A DNA stretch of 64,000 bases from Pilatotrama ljubarskyi (GCA_022385805.1 MU277736.1:62001-126000); one strand, 5' to 3'. Positions 1 through 11,886 are shown, numbered from the stretch's first letter. Numbers and translations: made by a program. The notes: generated from the sequence alone by a model not told the origin.

Positions 1-1221
1 GGGCGCCGGAGAAAGAGGATCGTAGAAAGAATCCATCTGCAAAGATGGAGAGAAAGGTTCAGAAATTTACGAACGAAGAGAAGGGGAGAACCAGCAAGCG
101 AATGCGACGTGTTAATGTACGTGGATTCGCCGTGCGGGGGTCCGGGATGGCGGCGCGGCATCTGGAATACATCCGTAAAATATAGGTTCAGATGGCATTT
201 GTTTGCATCCCCACCCTTTTCGGGACGCGGACTGTCGGCAGGCGTCACGGACAAGGCCTGCGAGAGCCAATTAGATAAATAATTGATGATCACTGGCATT
301 GCGCCGCGTTGCTTTCCGCTACTGCAAATCAATTCGACCGTTCACAAGCTCTCCACTTCGCTCGCGAATGCTGCGGCGAGACAGCCATTCGACACACGAC
401 ACGTAAGCCCGGAGAGATAAAGGCTGGCAGCTGATGCTGAAGTTTTCAGCAATCATATGAGAAGTAGCGGTCAAGACATATCGTGCGGCCTGTCAATAAC
501 TCCGCGCCCCGACTATGTGGCCCAGGAGCTGCAAAGCTGGGATAAGATGTTTACGAGGCCCTCGCCGTAAAATTCCTGCCTCACCTGCGGAGGTTGGAAA
601 CGTATATGGCGAGTCATCTGAATGGCCTGTACGCTTCTGACTGGAGCAAGATGATTTTCTTGCAGATTCTGGCCTCGAGGATGGGAGTCGGGACACTCAC
701 CATTGGAGTACGCTTCGCGGCTGCCGACGTCTATGTCGGATCTCAGCCTTCGCCTCCCAAATTTTTGAGGCACTATTGGATGGAAGCTATGAGGAGTGAC
801 TCACCTCTGTCGGATGAAAGATAGAGGACCCTGCATCCTGTAGAGTCAGCAGACGTGTTCTTATACGAGTTGCTATACATGCGTCGGCGCTTCGAGCGCT
901 TCCGAGGAGTGTGGCACCGGCAGAGTCCGAGTGCACTCCAGCGCTTACTAGTCGCTCCGCGAAACAACACGGCGCTTATGCTCCTCCGAGTGTTCCTCCG
1001 ACGGCGTACTCCAATATCGGCAGGCGCGGCCTGGGAGTCAGGACGCTGTACCGACGCGCTCGAACTTTCGCAATTTTAATTATTGTGTCGGTGGTCTCCT
1101 GTGTCCGCCGCACCTGAGTGCAAGCAGAGCGGCATGCGAATGGAACGTGTACTCGCGTGTACACATAATCGTGATATTCTGAACGCGGAGGACAAGGGAG
1201 ACTTGCTAGATTGATCCGGCG
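1..1221. other. Gene-poor left edge
   Basis: No coding region that I can support. Open frames here are short, have no recognisable motif and overlap on both strands, as expected by chance in GC-rich DNA. The right end of the stretch is the 3' flank of the minus-strand aldo/keto reductase. Confidence 0.5.
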
Positions 1222-2786
1222 CTAGCGATACTCAGCTCCACAATCTCCGATCGTCTTGATCAGCCGCGGTCCGTTGGACTGGGCGAGCACTGTCTCGATA
1301 GCTCCTCTGTCCTCCGCACTCAGCCGGAATCCGTACACCTTCCGGTTGTCGTCGGTGTGTTCTGATACTCCCATCCGAGCACCTATGAGATGAGAAAATT
1401 CGTCAGAGCTTACGTGATCGCATTGGTCATTAGCGGGCCAGAAGTGACCCACCGACGATAACTGCCCCGACGAAGGGGTGGTCGAGCACCCACCGGGTAG
1501 CGATGTTTGCAATGCTCATACCCTCGTATTTGTCAGCGATAGAACGCAAGACCACGAGCAACGACTGGAAGAGAGCCCAGCTACCCCAAGCCTTGACAAT
1601 CATATCGAGGTACTAGAATGAGAGCATCAGATTAGTATGGAGTGAGGTTGAAGGTAGGCGTATAGACCTTGCGCTGAGATGGCGTTAAGGAGCTAGAATA
1701 GAGGTCTGGTTCATCCCTGCCGAGCCAGGCATCCGACAGAAATCCGCCACACTAGGCAGACTCAGCGCTTAACGACAGACAGTTGATGAGCCACGACTTA
1801 CCATGGTGCCATACGTTAGGAGTTTGACATTGTGCTCCATGCATACCTCAGCCATGGCGTACAGTGGACGTGTATCAATGAGCGAGAACTGGCATAATAG
1901 TATGTGAGGGGCGGCAGTGTCTGCTTCTTGATACTCCGTACCTGGACTTGGTTAGACACGACACCTCCAGGCCCCAATTCCTCACAGATCTCATGCATCC
2001 TGATGGAATCGAAGTTGCACAGGCCGATGAGTACTATCCTTCCCTCGCGCTGTAGGTCTTGGAGGTGATGTAACGCGGCGAGGTAGCCGAGATCCTCGTA
2101 ATTCTGCCAGTGGAACTGCAAAAACATAGTTGATTGACACCGTTCATAGCCACGGACATCCTGGGTACGTACCTGGAGCAAATCGATGCGCTGCGTCTTC
2201 ATACGATTGAGCCGATCTTGCACCGCAGCCTCCACTAGCGCGCGGCTTGGGTCAATTCGCCTGAAGACACACCACTTGGTTGCGCCGAAGATACGGTCCG
2301 GCTGAGGCCACTTCTCTTTGAACTCTCCCTGGAATGTTATGGGCATTCTGTGCGTCGTAGCTCCAAGCTACAGACTCACAAAAAGTATCTCCGCAGGGCC
2401 ATAGTGGTCGGCTGTAGACATGGTGCCGGTTGTGAGGATAACCCTTCCTGTCATCAAGCAATGAAACGTACCCTGTCCACGGTCACAGCGTGAGAAGGTA
2501 CCAAAGTCAGCCATAGACGTCCTTCTTCGAGGATGTTTAGGAAAAAAGGCCCTACCATGTCTGCAGAAAGTTTGAGTGCTGAAAAGTACACGGTGAAGCT
2601 GATGCGCCACCTACCGAATGCCGTATAGCCGTTCTCAGCATAGGTCGCCATCTGACGACGAACCCTCGCTGCTGGCGCGCTACCCCAAGAATTGCTCGAG
2701 AGCTGCCACAGGCCCGTGAAGAGGCGGGGAAGCAGGAAGCCTCCAAGCTGGAAGGTTTCCGTAGCGGGTTTGGTGATTGGCGGCAT
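1222..2786 (-). CDS. Aldo/keto reductase (NADP-dependent oxidoreductase)
   Basis: NADP-dependent reductase of the aldo/keto reductase superfamily, fungal subgroup ending in TIGDCGAEYR. Read from an ATG at 2786 (MPPITKPATETFQL...), the exons give a TIM-barrel order: FTGLWQLSS at the N terminus, ADHYGPAEILF with the catalytic-tyrosine context, FGATKW around the active-site lysine, RIDLLQ...FHWQNYEDLGY, VLIGLCNFDS, a tail MSIANIATRWVLDHPFVGAVIVGARMGVSEH, then the end. Most introns splice cleanly with GT-AG and keep frame, for example the one removing about 1389-1453. One junction does not close: between YTAF (about 2614) and ADHYGPAEILF (about 2430) the only microexon that would supply the aspartate-methionine is one base short. 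The gene is therefore either spliced unusually there or carries a small lesion. It stands alone in a gene-poor region, and its substrate cannot be told from sequence. Confidence 0.85.
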
Positions 2787-4701
2787 GCTGGTCGTAGTGA
2801 TTCGCGCAAATCAGGCGTGAGGTCCGAGTTCTGGGAGGATTGGCTGGCCGTCAACATTTCCCTCTGAGATACTTAAAGCAATCTCGCCCGCCTCACTGAG
2901 ACGTGAGTGATAAACGCTTGTGACACAGCATGCCCTGCGGACGGAACACCGTGTTTAGTTGACTCACCGGGAGGCTATGCAGAGCAGCGTGATCAGAACA
3001 GGCGGTATCGACACTGGGCGGCCCTGGCGCTGTCGCTTATATGGGCACTGCTCGTGCGTTGCCTTGGCGGTTCTTAGATGACCGCGGTGATACGAGCCAG
3101 CCTGCAACAAGGAGATGGTGGACATATCATGGCGAGTACCGGGTTGCTAGATTTTGTGACGGTCTGTTTGGGGTTACGGCTCTCCGCAAGTGGCGGAGCC
3201 CAACCAACACGTCACACGTCTAATCTCTGTCCCAATTTGGCTGGTGGCTGTGACACTGCATGCCAGGGTGTCACGTAGGATTGTCAGGTAGACAACGCAA
3301 GCAGCGGGAGGCTCGCTCGTGTGTAAGCACGTCGCTCTTCACTTCGAAAGGCGGAACGACCCAGTCGCGGCCGTCGCGACAATGCGAACGGACAGGCGAC
3401 TCAATTGGAACACAGCACAAAGACAGCATCACCATCGATTCCGACACTGCTTTTTGCCGTCCATCATGTTCGGCATTATCCCGTCCGAACATATGGATCA
3501 TTTTGGCCTCTACTGTCCGTAGCGCCGTCATCCGAGAGTCACTCGGAGAATCACCTGAGAAACTCGCTTTGTTGGAATCAAGATCGTGGAGTTGCCCGGA
3601 GACAGCACATCGATTTTTGACCTTTCTCGACGGCCGTTTTGTTCATTCATCTGACCAAATCTGTTACAGTGCAGCCACTTGTGGATGCGTGATACCACCA
3701 TGCCAGGGTACTATAGTGTCAGAGAGTGCCCAAAGGCGGTTCATGCTATGATTACTGGGGTGAGATAACCAACCTCTTACCTAAGTGAGAGGCGGCACGA
3801 ACTGATCGAATTGAGGCAAGACTGACGCCTGTGAACTCGACGGCGTGATTGTACACGGGGTTCAAGCAGTAACCCGGTATGTGTTTTACAGGCTTGTTCA
3901 AATAGGTCATAGGGATTACTACGTCCGTATCGAACTGCGCCCACTGGCAGCCTGAGGTCTCCAGGTGCCGAATCTTCAAGTTGGCAGCCTGCCTTCGGAT
4001 CCCCGCACTACCGTGACGGAGCGCAAGTAAGAAGATTGTCGCGCCGCCGAGGGTTTCGGCTCAATCAATACGCAATCGGGCCGCATCTCCAGTGCATGAA
4101 GAGCCCGGGTCGCCGTCCTATTATTGTGTAGGCTGGCATACTATTGTCCGCCGGTCGCCGTGATCGCTTTGAGTGATCTGGTTTATCGCGAACAGCTTTC
4201 ACACTGGTAGGAGGCCCTAGGACCGACTCGGAGCACCTTAGTGACCCGACAATCGCCGTCTGCGGCACCCTTGACAAGATCGGAAGCGATTAGATCGCCG
4301 AGGAAACAATCTGACTACATCCGGCCCACAACTCGTCGCACTCATCGCACCGTGTGAGGCAAGATCATCGGCGCAAATTGAGCGGTCGGATAGAGAGTGA
4401 ACCCCGGGATGCACATAAGACATCACTGGCCTCTCAGACCCCACTCCAGCCACGACTCGACCGCACCTGCTTATTGACATGCCTACCACCCGCATCGAGG
4501 ACACACAAGCAGCCCACTCTGCCTTTGGTCATGTGTAAGCATTCGTCCGCACCTGAGCCACCGAGAATACATACTGACTTGAGTTCTCTAGCAACCTCAT
4601 GGTTGATACGCTGATTGCTAACGCAGCTTTAAGCGAGTTAGCGTGCTATCACTCTTGTCGTACGCAACCCACTGATGAGATGCATACAGCCTACAGGCCA
4701 T
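2787..4701. other. Intergenic, no supported gene
   Basis: Nearly 2 kb between the aldo/keto reductase start and the gene remnant at 4.7 kb. The longest frame (3260-3751, plus) starts from a plausible ATG but shows no domain, low hydrophobic periodicity and competing frames on the other strand. I see no repeats or RNA genes. Confidence 0.45.
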
Positions 4702-5089
4702 TATACGAGCGACCCTCGCGTCCTCGTCGCCTTCTGTGGCGGTAATATTCACAGCTTCCGCGCGCCGTCGTCTCGCGCGGACAAACGCGGCGGAGCTACC
4801 GAGTGTCGGAACTCTGTTCTACAGAACCGCGGATGGTGGCGCATGGGAGCCAACCGCAGAGCTGTTCACGACCCTGGCGAGAAGCCGCGTGCTGTACGGC
4901 GCCGGAATGGGGGTGGTTAGCCTCGCAGCTCTCACCGAGGTGGTGAAGAGCGCCGTCGGAGTGCGGTGGGACGAAGATAGTCGGATGGAAGACGTTCTGG
5001 CCGCTATCGACGCAGACATAACGCAGGCCATGCAGAGCGCGAAGGAAGAGATCGAGAGTGGCCCGTCTACTGGATATTGGGGCGGCTAG
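4696..5089 (+). pseudogene. 3' remnant of an unrecognised protein-coding gene
   Basis: An open frame after a possible 3' splice site (ACAG, about 4695) runs to a stop at 5089 and looks like real protein: an alanine/arginine-rich helix (ARRRLARTNAAELPS), LFYRTADGGAWEPTAELF, RVLYGAGMGVVSLAALTEVV and an amphipathic C-terminal helix (MEDVLAAIDADITQAMQSAKEE). No in-frame ATG precedes it (the first possible start is GTG) and no upstream exon is evident. I read it as the C-terminal part of a decayed or rearranged gene. The family is not recognised. Confidence 0.4.
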
Positions 5090-6622
5090 GGTGGTGCACG
5101 ATAGACTGCATGTCGCATTGCTCGAGTCCCGTGAGGACGTGGAGGTCCGGGGCGGCGATTTTCCGTTTGAGCGGGCGTTGGCCAGCGTGGAATTTTGGAT
5201 ATTGTAATACCTCGTAAACTCTCAAGGGGTACAGTACCTAGGAAGTCTCAACCAGTCAGATCCCGAAGAGTCCATACCGTGTGCGTGAATAGGTCTGCCA
5301 CTTACGGAGGTTACGTGTGAGCAAACCAAGTTGACGTCAACATCATCTTGGGCGGCGCAGCTCGGCTTTCATCGCAATGCCCGTTCAATATGCTTCGAGA
5401 ACTGCGGAGGATTCGTCTCTGCACCCATGCGCTGTATCTCACTGCATATACCATCATCACGCTATCTCTTGGTATATGTTGTAAGAGAGCCCGATACTGT
5501 TCGGGCCCAAGCTTCTTGGAGGTCCCGCTGCTCTCTTCTCCCCCCGAAGGGGCAGGTAAGTAATACGGATTGGTCAAGTTCCTTGGTGTAGGGATATACG
5601 CGCTCAAACGCGGGCGTTCAAGGGTCCTGCCACGGCTACCGCCACTGATAGCGCCGCCGCAGGTCGAGGTAGGTATATCTATCGGCGTCCTCACGAACGC
5701 ACCTGCGTGGCAGCTCGTCCCAGGAGCTTGCGACCCTGAGTTGTGCGGAAAAAAACGCGTTTGGCTTACACGCAGCCATCATGGCTCACCTCGCGCGCGC
5801 TTCTAGCGCCATCGATTGCGACCGTAGGGTATGTCCGCCGCGGTTCCGGTGAACAAGGCCACCCTAGCGTTCTGGTAGCCGTCGTTCTGCTTACCCCCGA
5901 ACAGAGGAGTTCAATACGGTGAGAAATCTGCGCAGGACTTTCCTGCTGACATCGCTTGGCAAGCAGTAATGGCCATGGAACACGCAGCAAAGACGACTAA
6001 GACTGAGGACCGCTCAAGGGCATTTGTGGCGCTTGCATATCCGGATTGGACCAGACGACGCTGCCCCTCGAGTACGTCGGCTACCAGTCAATCAGCCGCT
6101 GACAGAACTCTGAACACAGGGGCTCTAGTAGGGGCCCGCCGCTCACCTCGCTTCGCATGCTGGCTATCCAAGATCCTCCGTGCGACATGTGCCATGCGCG
6201 TCCTTGCCGATCGGCCGAGGCGACCGTGACATTGTGGCGCGCCTCCCGAATTGCACGCAAAATGACCAGCGGTGTACATAGTGCGGAGACCGTCCATCGG
6301 CAGCGCTTGACAAGAAGCATCGAGGAGCTGCCAGCTTTGACCAGGCTACAAGGTTTTTGCGCCATCCCTGCAATAAGCGTCCCGCGAGGAGCCCCTCCGT
6401 TGCGGGTTGATGGATAGCCCCGTCCTATAGTGTTCCGATTGCGTACCAAACAAAGCAGGAGACATCATCCGGGAAGACGTCGTGAAGGTGCGAGGTGGTA
6501 TGGCGCCTAGAAGAGAGTGCCTTATAGGATCGGGCAAATCGAAGTCCAGCTAGGTGTGCAAACCCGCGCTGCCATGCCCGCGTGCGGAACGTGCCAGTTC
6601 CTTTGACTCTGGTGGCCCTTGA
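5090..6622. other. Intergenic, no supported gene
   Basis: A minus-strand frame at 5311-5694 has a short protein-like stretch (GPEQYRALLQHIPRDSVMMVYAVRYS) but no domain, no clear start and no neighbouring exon. The rest shows only short overlapping frames. No RNA gene or repeat was seen. Confidence 0.4.
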
Positions 6623-7063
6623 ATGTCCCACGTTCTTCCCTTGTCCTTCCTCCTCCAGGAGATGGATTGTCGACGAGCATTGACCGACACTCCTATTTCG
6701 GCGGCCGGTCTCAACCGGCGGCGACTACACAGGTCGCATATCCGCGCTCGCCCTGAGTTCTTCAACCTGCGTCACGAGTACGTGTACGAGGCAGAGTTAG
6801 CTCGACGTACAAAGGAACGAGGTTGCTGGATCCCGAGTACTGATAACAAGTTCACCGCTTCCCTTGAGCACTTTGACAGGCATGGCGGAAGAGAGCGGAA
6901 GGTAGTACTTAATGAGCGTGAGTTCCTTGACGTTGTTCAAGAACATAAGTACTGCAAGCGTTCAGCACCACCGTACAACGACAGTGTACACTCGCTGACC
7001 TGCACAAACATGGAGCTAGCTTGCATCCTTGGCAGCATGCAGGCAATCCGGGATCTAAATTGA
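6623..7063 (+). CDS. Doubtful small ORF, unknown
   Basis: A single open frame of 146 codons beginning with ATG. The middle (residues about 45-115) has a protein-like charged composition: FFNLRHEYVYEAELARR, FTASLEHFDRHGG, KVVLNEREFLDVVQEHKY. It lacks a recognisable domain, signal peptide or membrane segment. It could be an exon of a degraded gene or a chance frame. The downstream DNA turns into low-complexity CCTCCG repeats. Confidence 0.25.
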   Translation: MSHVLPLSFLLQEMDCRRALTDTPISAAGLNRRRLHRSHIRARPEFFNLRHEYVYEAELARRTKERGCWIPSTDNKFTASLEHFDRHGGRERKVVLNEREFLDVVQEHKYCKRSAPPYNDSVHSLTCTNMELACILGSMQAIRDLN

Positions 7064-7188
7064 AAGTCGGATTGTGCACGGCGCGAGAACTCACGTTGAC
7101 ATCTCCGATGAGTACCGCCTGTGCGCGCCGCTGCACGTACAGAGAACTTGAGAGCGGTGGCACTAGCGCTGGCAGTGATGTCCAAGTC

Positions 7189-7270
7189 GCCTCCGCCTCC
7201 GCCTCTGCCTCCGCCTCCGCCTCCAACCCCTCCGCCTCCAACCCCGTCCCACCTCCGACCCCGTCTCGCC
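7189..7270. repeat. CCTCCG-rich simple repeat
   Basis: Imperfect hexanucleotide tract of CCTCCG/CCTCTG units, grading into CTCCAACCC and CACCTCCGACC variants. It explains the long low-complexity frames seen here on both strands (Ser-Ala or Pro-rich), which are not genes. Confidence 0.85.
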
Positions 7271-7466
7271 TCCGACCGTGTTCACGATCCTACTGAACGA
7301 TCGCTTGAACTACGTTCCGATGATAGCGCAATCCCCGACGGCTCGGAGAATAGCTGGACGGGTGCACGCCACGCACCTCCACTCAAACCGCACTCGCTCC
7401 ATGGGAGCGCTGACCACTCGGACCGAGATCAGGTAAACGCAAATCCCCTGAAAGCACGGTTCATTA

Positions 7467-7571
7467 GGGTGATTCTGCTGGAATAATTCTTACATCGCTT
7501 AGCATCGCTTAAGGCGAGTGGCGCCACCTGATTGGCTGGAGCCCATAAGAATTCTTACAGCAGAATCACTC
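7467..7571. mobile_element. 105-bp TA-flanked inverted-repeat element (MITE-like)
   Basis: The left end reads GGGTGATTCTGCTG and the right end CAGCAGAATCACTC. These are inverted copies with one mismatch, and the pairing continues inward (GAATAATTCTTA against TAAGAATTCTTA) for about 26 bp. Each end is bordered by TA (7465-7466 and 7572-7573), the target-site duplication expected of Tc1/mariner-type elements. Inside are two direct copies of CATCGCTTA (7493-7501, 7503-7511) and a short palindrome GTGGCGCCAC. There is no coding capacity, so it would be a non-autonomous element or a solitary foldback. Confidence 0.6.
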
Positions 7572-7743
7572 TATTGCAAATGTCCGGATATACGTATGTG
7601 AGCACAGCGCACTGCAGGAGAGGATTGTAGCGAAGCTAGGCTAATTACGCTCGAGAGCAAGAGTCCACTTCGCAAAACTGTCCGTTCACAGCATCCATGT
7701 CGGGCTCGGTAGAAGACCATCACAACAGCAGCAGAGCAATCGC

Positions 7744-8854
7744 TCAGGCGAGCACGAAGAACACGGAAGTGACCGTGAGGAGGGACGACGCAGCAAGGCC
7801 GACGAGCGGCGCGAGGCCGATCGGCGCGGAGAACCTGCCAGCCGCAGCGTTCGACGTCGACGAGGCTGACGCGGACGCGGTGCTATCCGTCGCGAGCTGG
7901 GTGACGCTCGAGGGCTGCGCACCATCTAGTATTACGAAACAAAGCGGGAGATCAGCGGCAAGATCGATTGCAGGAGCAGCCGCCTGCTCAGCCGCAGGGA
8001 CTACACGGCGGGGGAGACGCACCGGTAAACGAGGCGCCGCACGTGGAGCTGATGTCGCTGGAGAAGCCCGAGGTGAGGTCGCCGAACTTCTGCTGGACGA
8101 TGTTGTACGCGGCCTTGGTGCAGTCCGTGCAGGTGACGTTCGAGGGCAGGTTGGGCACGGTGCCGCCCATGATCTGCGACGCGAGCGACTCGATGTTCGA
8201 CACGGAGAGCGCGCCGGTGTACGGCTCGAGGTTGTTGAGCGTCTCGGTGACGCAGAGCGTGTTTTTGTTGCTCGTGCTGCGCATGACGCGAGGAAGGAGA
8301 CGGCTGGTCAGTCCGCTGTGAGAACGCGAAAATGCCTGCGGCACTCACTCGCCGAGGCACGCCACCTGGCGGACGGTCGGGTACGCCGTCTGGACGAGCG
8401 TGGTGAGCTCGCCGGCGTCGACGTTGGCGAGTCCGAGAGAGCTGAGCTCATCCGGGCATCCCGACACGACTTGCTGCACGACCGAGGCGAGGGTGTCGTT
8501 TGTGCACGCGGGGCGCGAGCACATGCCGGTGAGCCAGCTGTTCAGTGTCGGAACGACGGAGCTGTTGGCGGACGTCGACGTCGAGACGACGAGGCCCACT
8601 AAGGCCTGCGCGTTCAAGCAGGACGCATTCGAGTCCGTAACGATGGACGCCAGCGTCGACTGGCACTGAGACGAAATCCTGGACAGTTCATGGTCAGAAC
8701 GAGAACGCGCAGAGGCAAATGCGGGGAAGGGCGGGGGGATCGTGACAGGATCTGCCGCGGTACGTGGGAGAGCTACTCACGATAGCGCAGAGGTGCCAGC
8801 CATCTGCATGCCGGCAACAAGCGTGGCGGCGACGGCGAGTGTTCTGAAGGACAT
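7744..8854 (-). CDS. Secreted GPI-type cysteine-rich protein (DUF7729-like)
   Basis: Four exons from the ATG at 8854. The start MSFRTLAVAATLVAGMQMAG is a signal peptide. The mature part holds paired cysteines (SQCQSTLASIV, ASCLNAQALV, MCSRPACTNDTLASVVQQV, GCPDELSSL, then NTLCVTETLNNLEPY, CTDCTKAAYN), which fits the cysteine-spaced repeats of basidiomycete DUF7729-type secreted proteins. The last exon begins at DGAQPSSV after an intron with GTGCGT donor and TACTAG acceptor. It is Ser/Thr/Ala-rich and ends in a hydrophobic tail (LVGLAASSLLTVTSVFFVLA), as expected for a GPI anchor. The protein probably sits at the cell surface. Family assignment is from cysteine pattern and architecture, and its function is unknown. 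A TATATA box lies about 190 bp upstream. Confidence 0.78.
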
Positions 8855-9612
8855 GTTTGCGGAGAGAGAGCGTAAAACAGCGAGTGCGGTGGGGGAGGAA
8901 GAGAAAGAGAAAGTGCAGCCGGCTGCGGAGGGGCGAAATTTATGTTGGGCTGGTCGTCGGACGAAGACAAGCAAGCCTGACAGAAGCAGCCGCTCCCGCA
9001 GTCTCCATCCTGTGTCTCGGCCATAGCCGCCCGCACCTCTCCTCCCATATATAGACATGCCGATCTCGGCTGACCCCTCACATGCATCCCCTCGTCTTCG
9101 TACCACACTGCACGATCCCAGGAGAGCCCCTCACCAAGGCCTTCTCGCCCTGGCGCTGTACACACACGTTCCCAACGCCAAGTAGTGCGCTTTTGTGAGC
9201 TGCTGTTCAACAGATAGAAACCTGCTGTCCTGCAGAAGCAGCGCAGCAACCATTATTCTTGTATCATACTCTCGACTCTCGAGCAACTGTGCACCATCCG
9301 GCAGGAAACCTCGCGGATGCAATTAGGAGTACCCCCGGATCCAAGACGCGCTGTAATCGGGTTACCTCTCAGTACTCAAGTCTTCGTGTTTCCCACGTAG
9401 TGGTTTTCTGTACGTGATGACACTGAAATACACAAAGACGCATGAAAGCTCTACACATCGAACAGTCATACAGGGTGTCTTGAAGGTCACGACCGCCAAC
9501 CCGCCAGCCGCCCCATAGCACCTACTCATACAACACCCTAGCCAAAGAAAGAAAGAAAACACGAACCTCCCAGATACACACAGCCCCGATGAGAACGCGG
9601 TCGAAGCAGTGA
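8855..9612. other. Intergenic, promoter of the DUF7729-like gene
   Basis: Contains a CATATATAGA motif at about 9046-9055, which reads TCTATATATG on the minus strand and is a plausible TATA box for the gene starting at 8854. The remainder is the 3' flank of the GH17 gene. No ORF here is convincing. Confidence 0.5.
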
Positions 9613-11205
9613 TCAACAATGCGTGCGCGGCGCGAACGGGAACTTCATCTTCCCCGACGAGTCGTAGATCCCGTACCCGGGCTCCTGGTTATCCGAGTAT
9701 ATGTGCGCGAACCAGCCGACGCCGCCTCCGACGACGTTCTTCAGGTCCTCGCAGTGCTCGTCCAACAAGACGTAGTATCCCTGTTCGTGCAAGAGGGGCG
9801 TCAGAAATCACGGTCGAGATAGCCGACTTGAGGAATCTTTGGGGGTAGAGGGGATGCCAAGGGCAAAGGACGCACATGCTCGTTCGGGATGTCTGCGACC
9901 GCGAGGGGGCTATTTGGCTGGACGCTGGGAGAGGTCACGGAGGGCCAGCCGTTCTGGGAACACAGCATCGGTGAGCGGCTCAGCGTGAGCGAAGAGCACA
10001 ATGAGCGCTCGAGCGCCTACCTCATCGAAGTACATCTTCTTCCCGTTCCCGTGGTCGATGAACCATTGCAGATCGCGCTGCACGAGCGGCCACGCCTGGT
10101 CCGCTATCAACACAGCCTGCCATCAGCATCCAAATTCTCACCTCAAGTACGAGGACGCAAATACTCACACGTCGACGCGTCCTGCGCAAAGAACGGCAAC
10201 ATATGGATATTGATGGAGTCGATCGCGTCCAACACGTCCTGCGCGCCCCCGCGCTCCTGGTACCCGTACGCGAGCTCGCTCACCGTCACCGGGATATTGA
10301 GGCTCGACAGGTTCGCCTTCGCGAGGGTGACCTGCTCCGCAAGCTGGTCGTGCGGGAGCACGCCGTCGAAGAGCGGCTCGGAGCCAAACTGCAGCACGCG
10401 CGTGACGAACTTCGCGCGCGGGTTTGCGTGCAGCGCTGTGAGGAGCGTGTCACGCCGCCCGATCCACACGTCGTCCAGGTTGAAGCCGAACTGAGGGAAA
10501 GAGAACGAGGGTCAGGATGTGCGTGTGGGTCTGGGATTGAGCAGGGGCGCTTACCCAGATTAGAGCATGCACGCCGAGGGCTGAGAGGAACTGGTAAGTA
10601 ACGAAGAGACACCACAGCGGATATGAACTCACTGTTCGCATAGGCCGCATCGACGATGTCATCGCTATATCCAGGTACGTCCCCCTCAGCGCCGCACCCT
10701 GTACCATGGCGGAGGAGACTCACTAGAAGCCTTCACGGTCACAAGCGCCGTACAGACGCACGTAGCGCGACTTGAAATGTTGTCGGATGTCGCGGAACTC
10801 CCTATGGAGCTGCTCGCGACTTTGACCTGCAAACTAGGTCAGTGCCGGTCCATCGTATCGCGAGGCGCCTGCGCGAAGAGGCCGAAATGCTTGGCGCGCG
10901 CGCGAGAAAGGGTACGAACATGCAGTGACCTCATAGCTGAACCCGACGAACGCGTACTCCGTCGCTGGATCGCACCACCAGTGCGTGTTGTCTGGCGGGA
11001 GGAACGCAGGCGGGGGCATCTGGAAGCCCAACGCGGGGAAGCAGAACGGCGCGGGGAGCGCGCCCGACTTGGATGCTGTTGCGTTCGCGCTCACATGGTC
11101 GACCTGTTCCGGATGCGGCTGGGCGCCGCCGTTCGCGAGCGGGACGGCGCGGGTGAGCGAGAGGCTCGAGAGGGCGAGAAATGAGAGGAGGGCGTAGAGG
11201 GCCAT
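9613..11205 (-). CDS. Glycoside hydrolase family 17 (endo-beta-1,3-glucanase type)
   Basis: Secreted beta-1,3-glucan hydrolase or transglycosylase acting on fungal wall glucan. The ATG at 11205 opens a signal peptide (MALYALLSFLALSSLSLTRA). Then come PFCFPALGFQMPPPAFLPPDNTHWWCDPATEYAFVGFSYEV, typical of basidiomycete GH17, a (beta/alpha)8 core with YVRLYGACD and ALIWFGFNLDDVW, RVLQFGSEPLFDGVL (likely acid/base glutamate), VSELAYGYQ, and YFDE|NGWPS, where the nucleophile glutamate sits at an exon junction. The C terminus is GWFAHIYSDNQEPGYGIYDSSGKMKF...RTHC. At least six introns keep frame. There is no GPI signal, so it is probably freely secreted. A TATA box lies 44 bp upstream of the start codon. 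Catalytic residues are assigned by motif, not structure. Confidence 0.9.
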
Positions 11206-11886
11206 ATCGCCGGGGCGCAAGAATACGCTCGACTGCCTGCAGCGCGAGTATAAATAGAGGCGAGTACAATGGCGGCATCCAGCGCGCATGGAACGGGAAG
11301 CGGCGGTTGTAGTCTTGTCAGAACATAAGGACGAAGACAACCAAAGCAGGTGACGCATGTGCCCGCGTTGTGTCGCAGGGGCAGGCTCGAAGCTGCTGTT
11401 CTAGTTGAGACCGGAGGCTGACGGGGTCCAAGCCATCCATACCGATCGAGACCGGTGCGGAGGAACGGGTCAGCTGCAGGCATTAATTTGAAGGACTGAA
11501 GTGGTCAGGACTGGAATGCTCCCGCAATGGAGAAGTTCGCGACTATCAGAAGCAGAATGCAGAATAGATCTCAGCCAAAAGACGGGAGCTCGACCAAAAC
11601 GCGCAGCGATGCGCGCGAGAGAAGACGAGTGCCCGCGTGGGCCACACCATCTCCCTCCGCGTCGTCATCAGGCGGAGGGTCACGCGCCACAGCGCGACGC
11701 GTCACAAACAACCGCGAACGTTACGCACGGCGCGCGCGTACGGCAGTCGAACCGAGGACAGGCCGCAGAGCGTGACAGTCGAGGAGGTAGAGAAGTACAG
11801 CTTGTGCGACGTCGAACAGTTCGCACATACAGATAGTCGAATACCTCCGAGTCCTCAAATGGTCCAGGCTCTCTGGACAGGCAGCA
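11206..11886. other. Intergenic between GH17 and gelsolin genes
   Basis: 5' flank of the GH17 gene and 3' flank of the gelsolin-repeat gene. Long plus-strand frames at 11501-11836 are arginine-rich and have no motif, so I treat them as chance frames. Confidence 0.5.
11249..11256 (-). promoter_or_regulatory. TATA box of the GH17 gene
   Basis: On the minus strand the sequence reads TATTTATA, ending about 44 bp upstream of the ATG at 11205. Confidence 0.5.

Noticed and set aside
3260..3751. 163-codon plus-strand ORF
   Set aside because: No domain, no neighbouring exons and competing frames. Likely chance.
7697..8602. 301-codon plus-strand ORF
   Set aside because: Antisense to the secreted GPI-type gene and continuous across its introns; composition (Arg/Ala/Glu) is typical of a GC-rich shadow frame.
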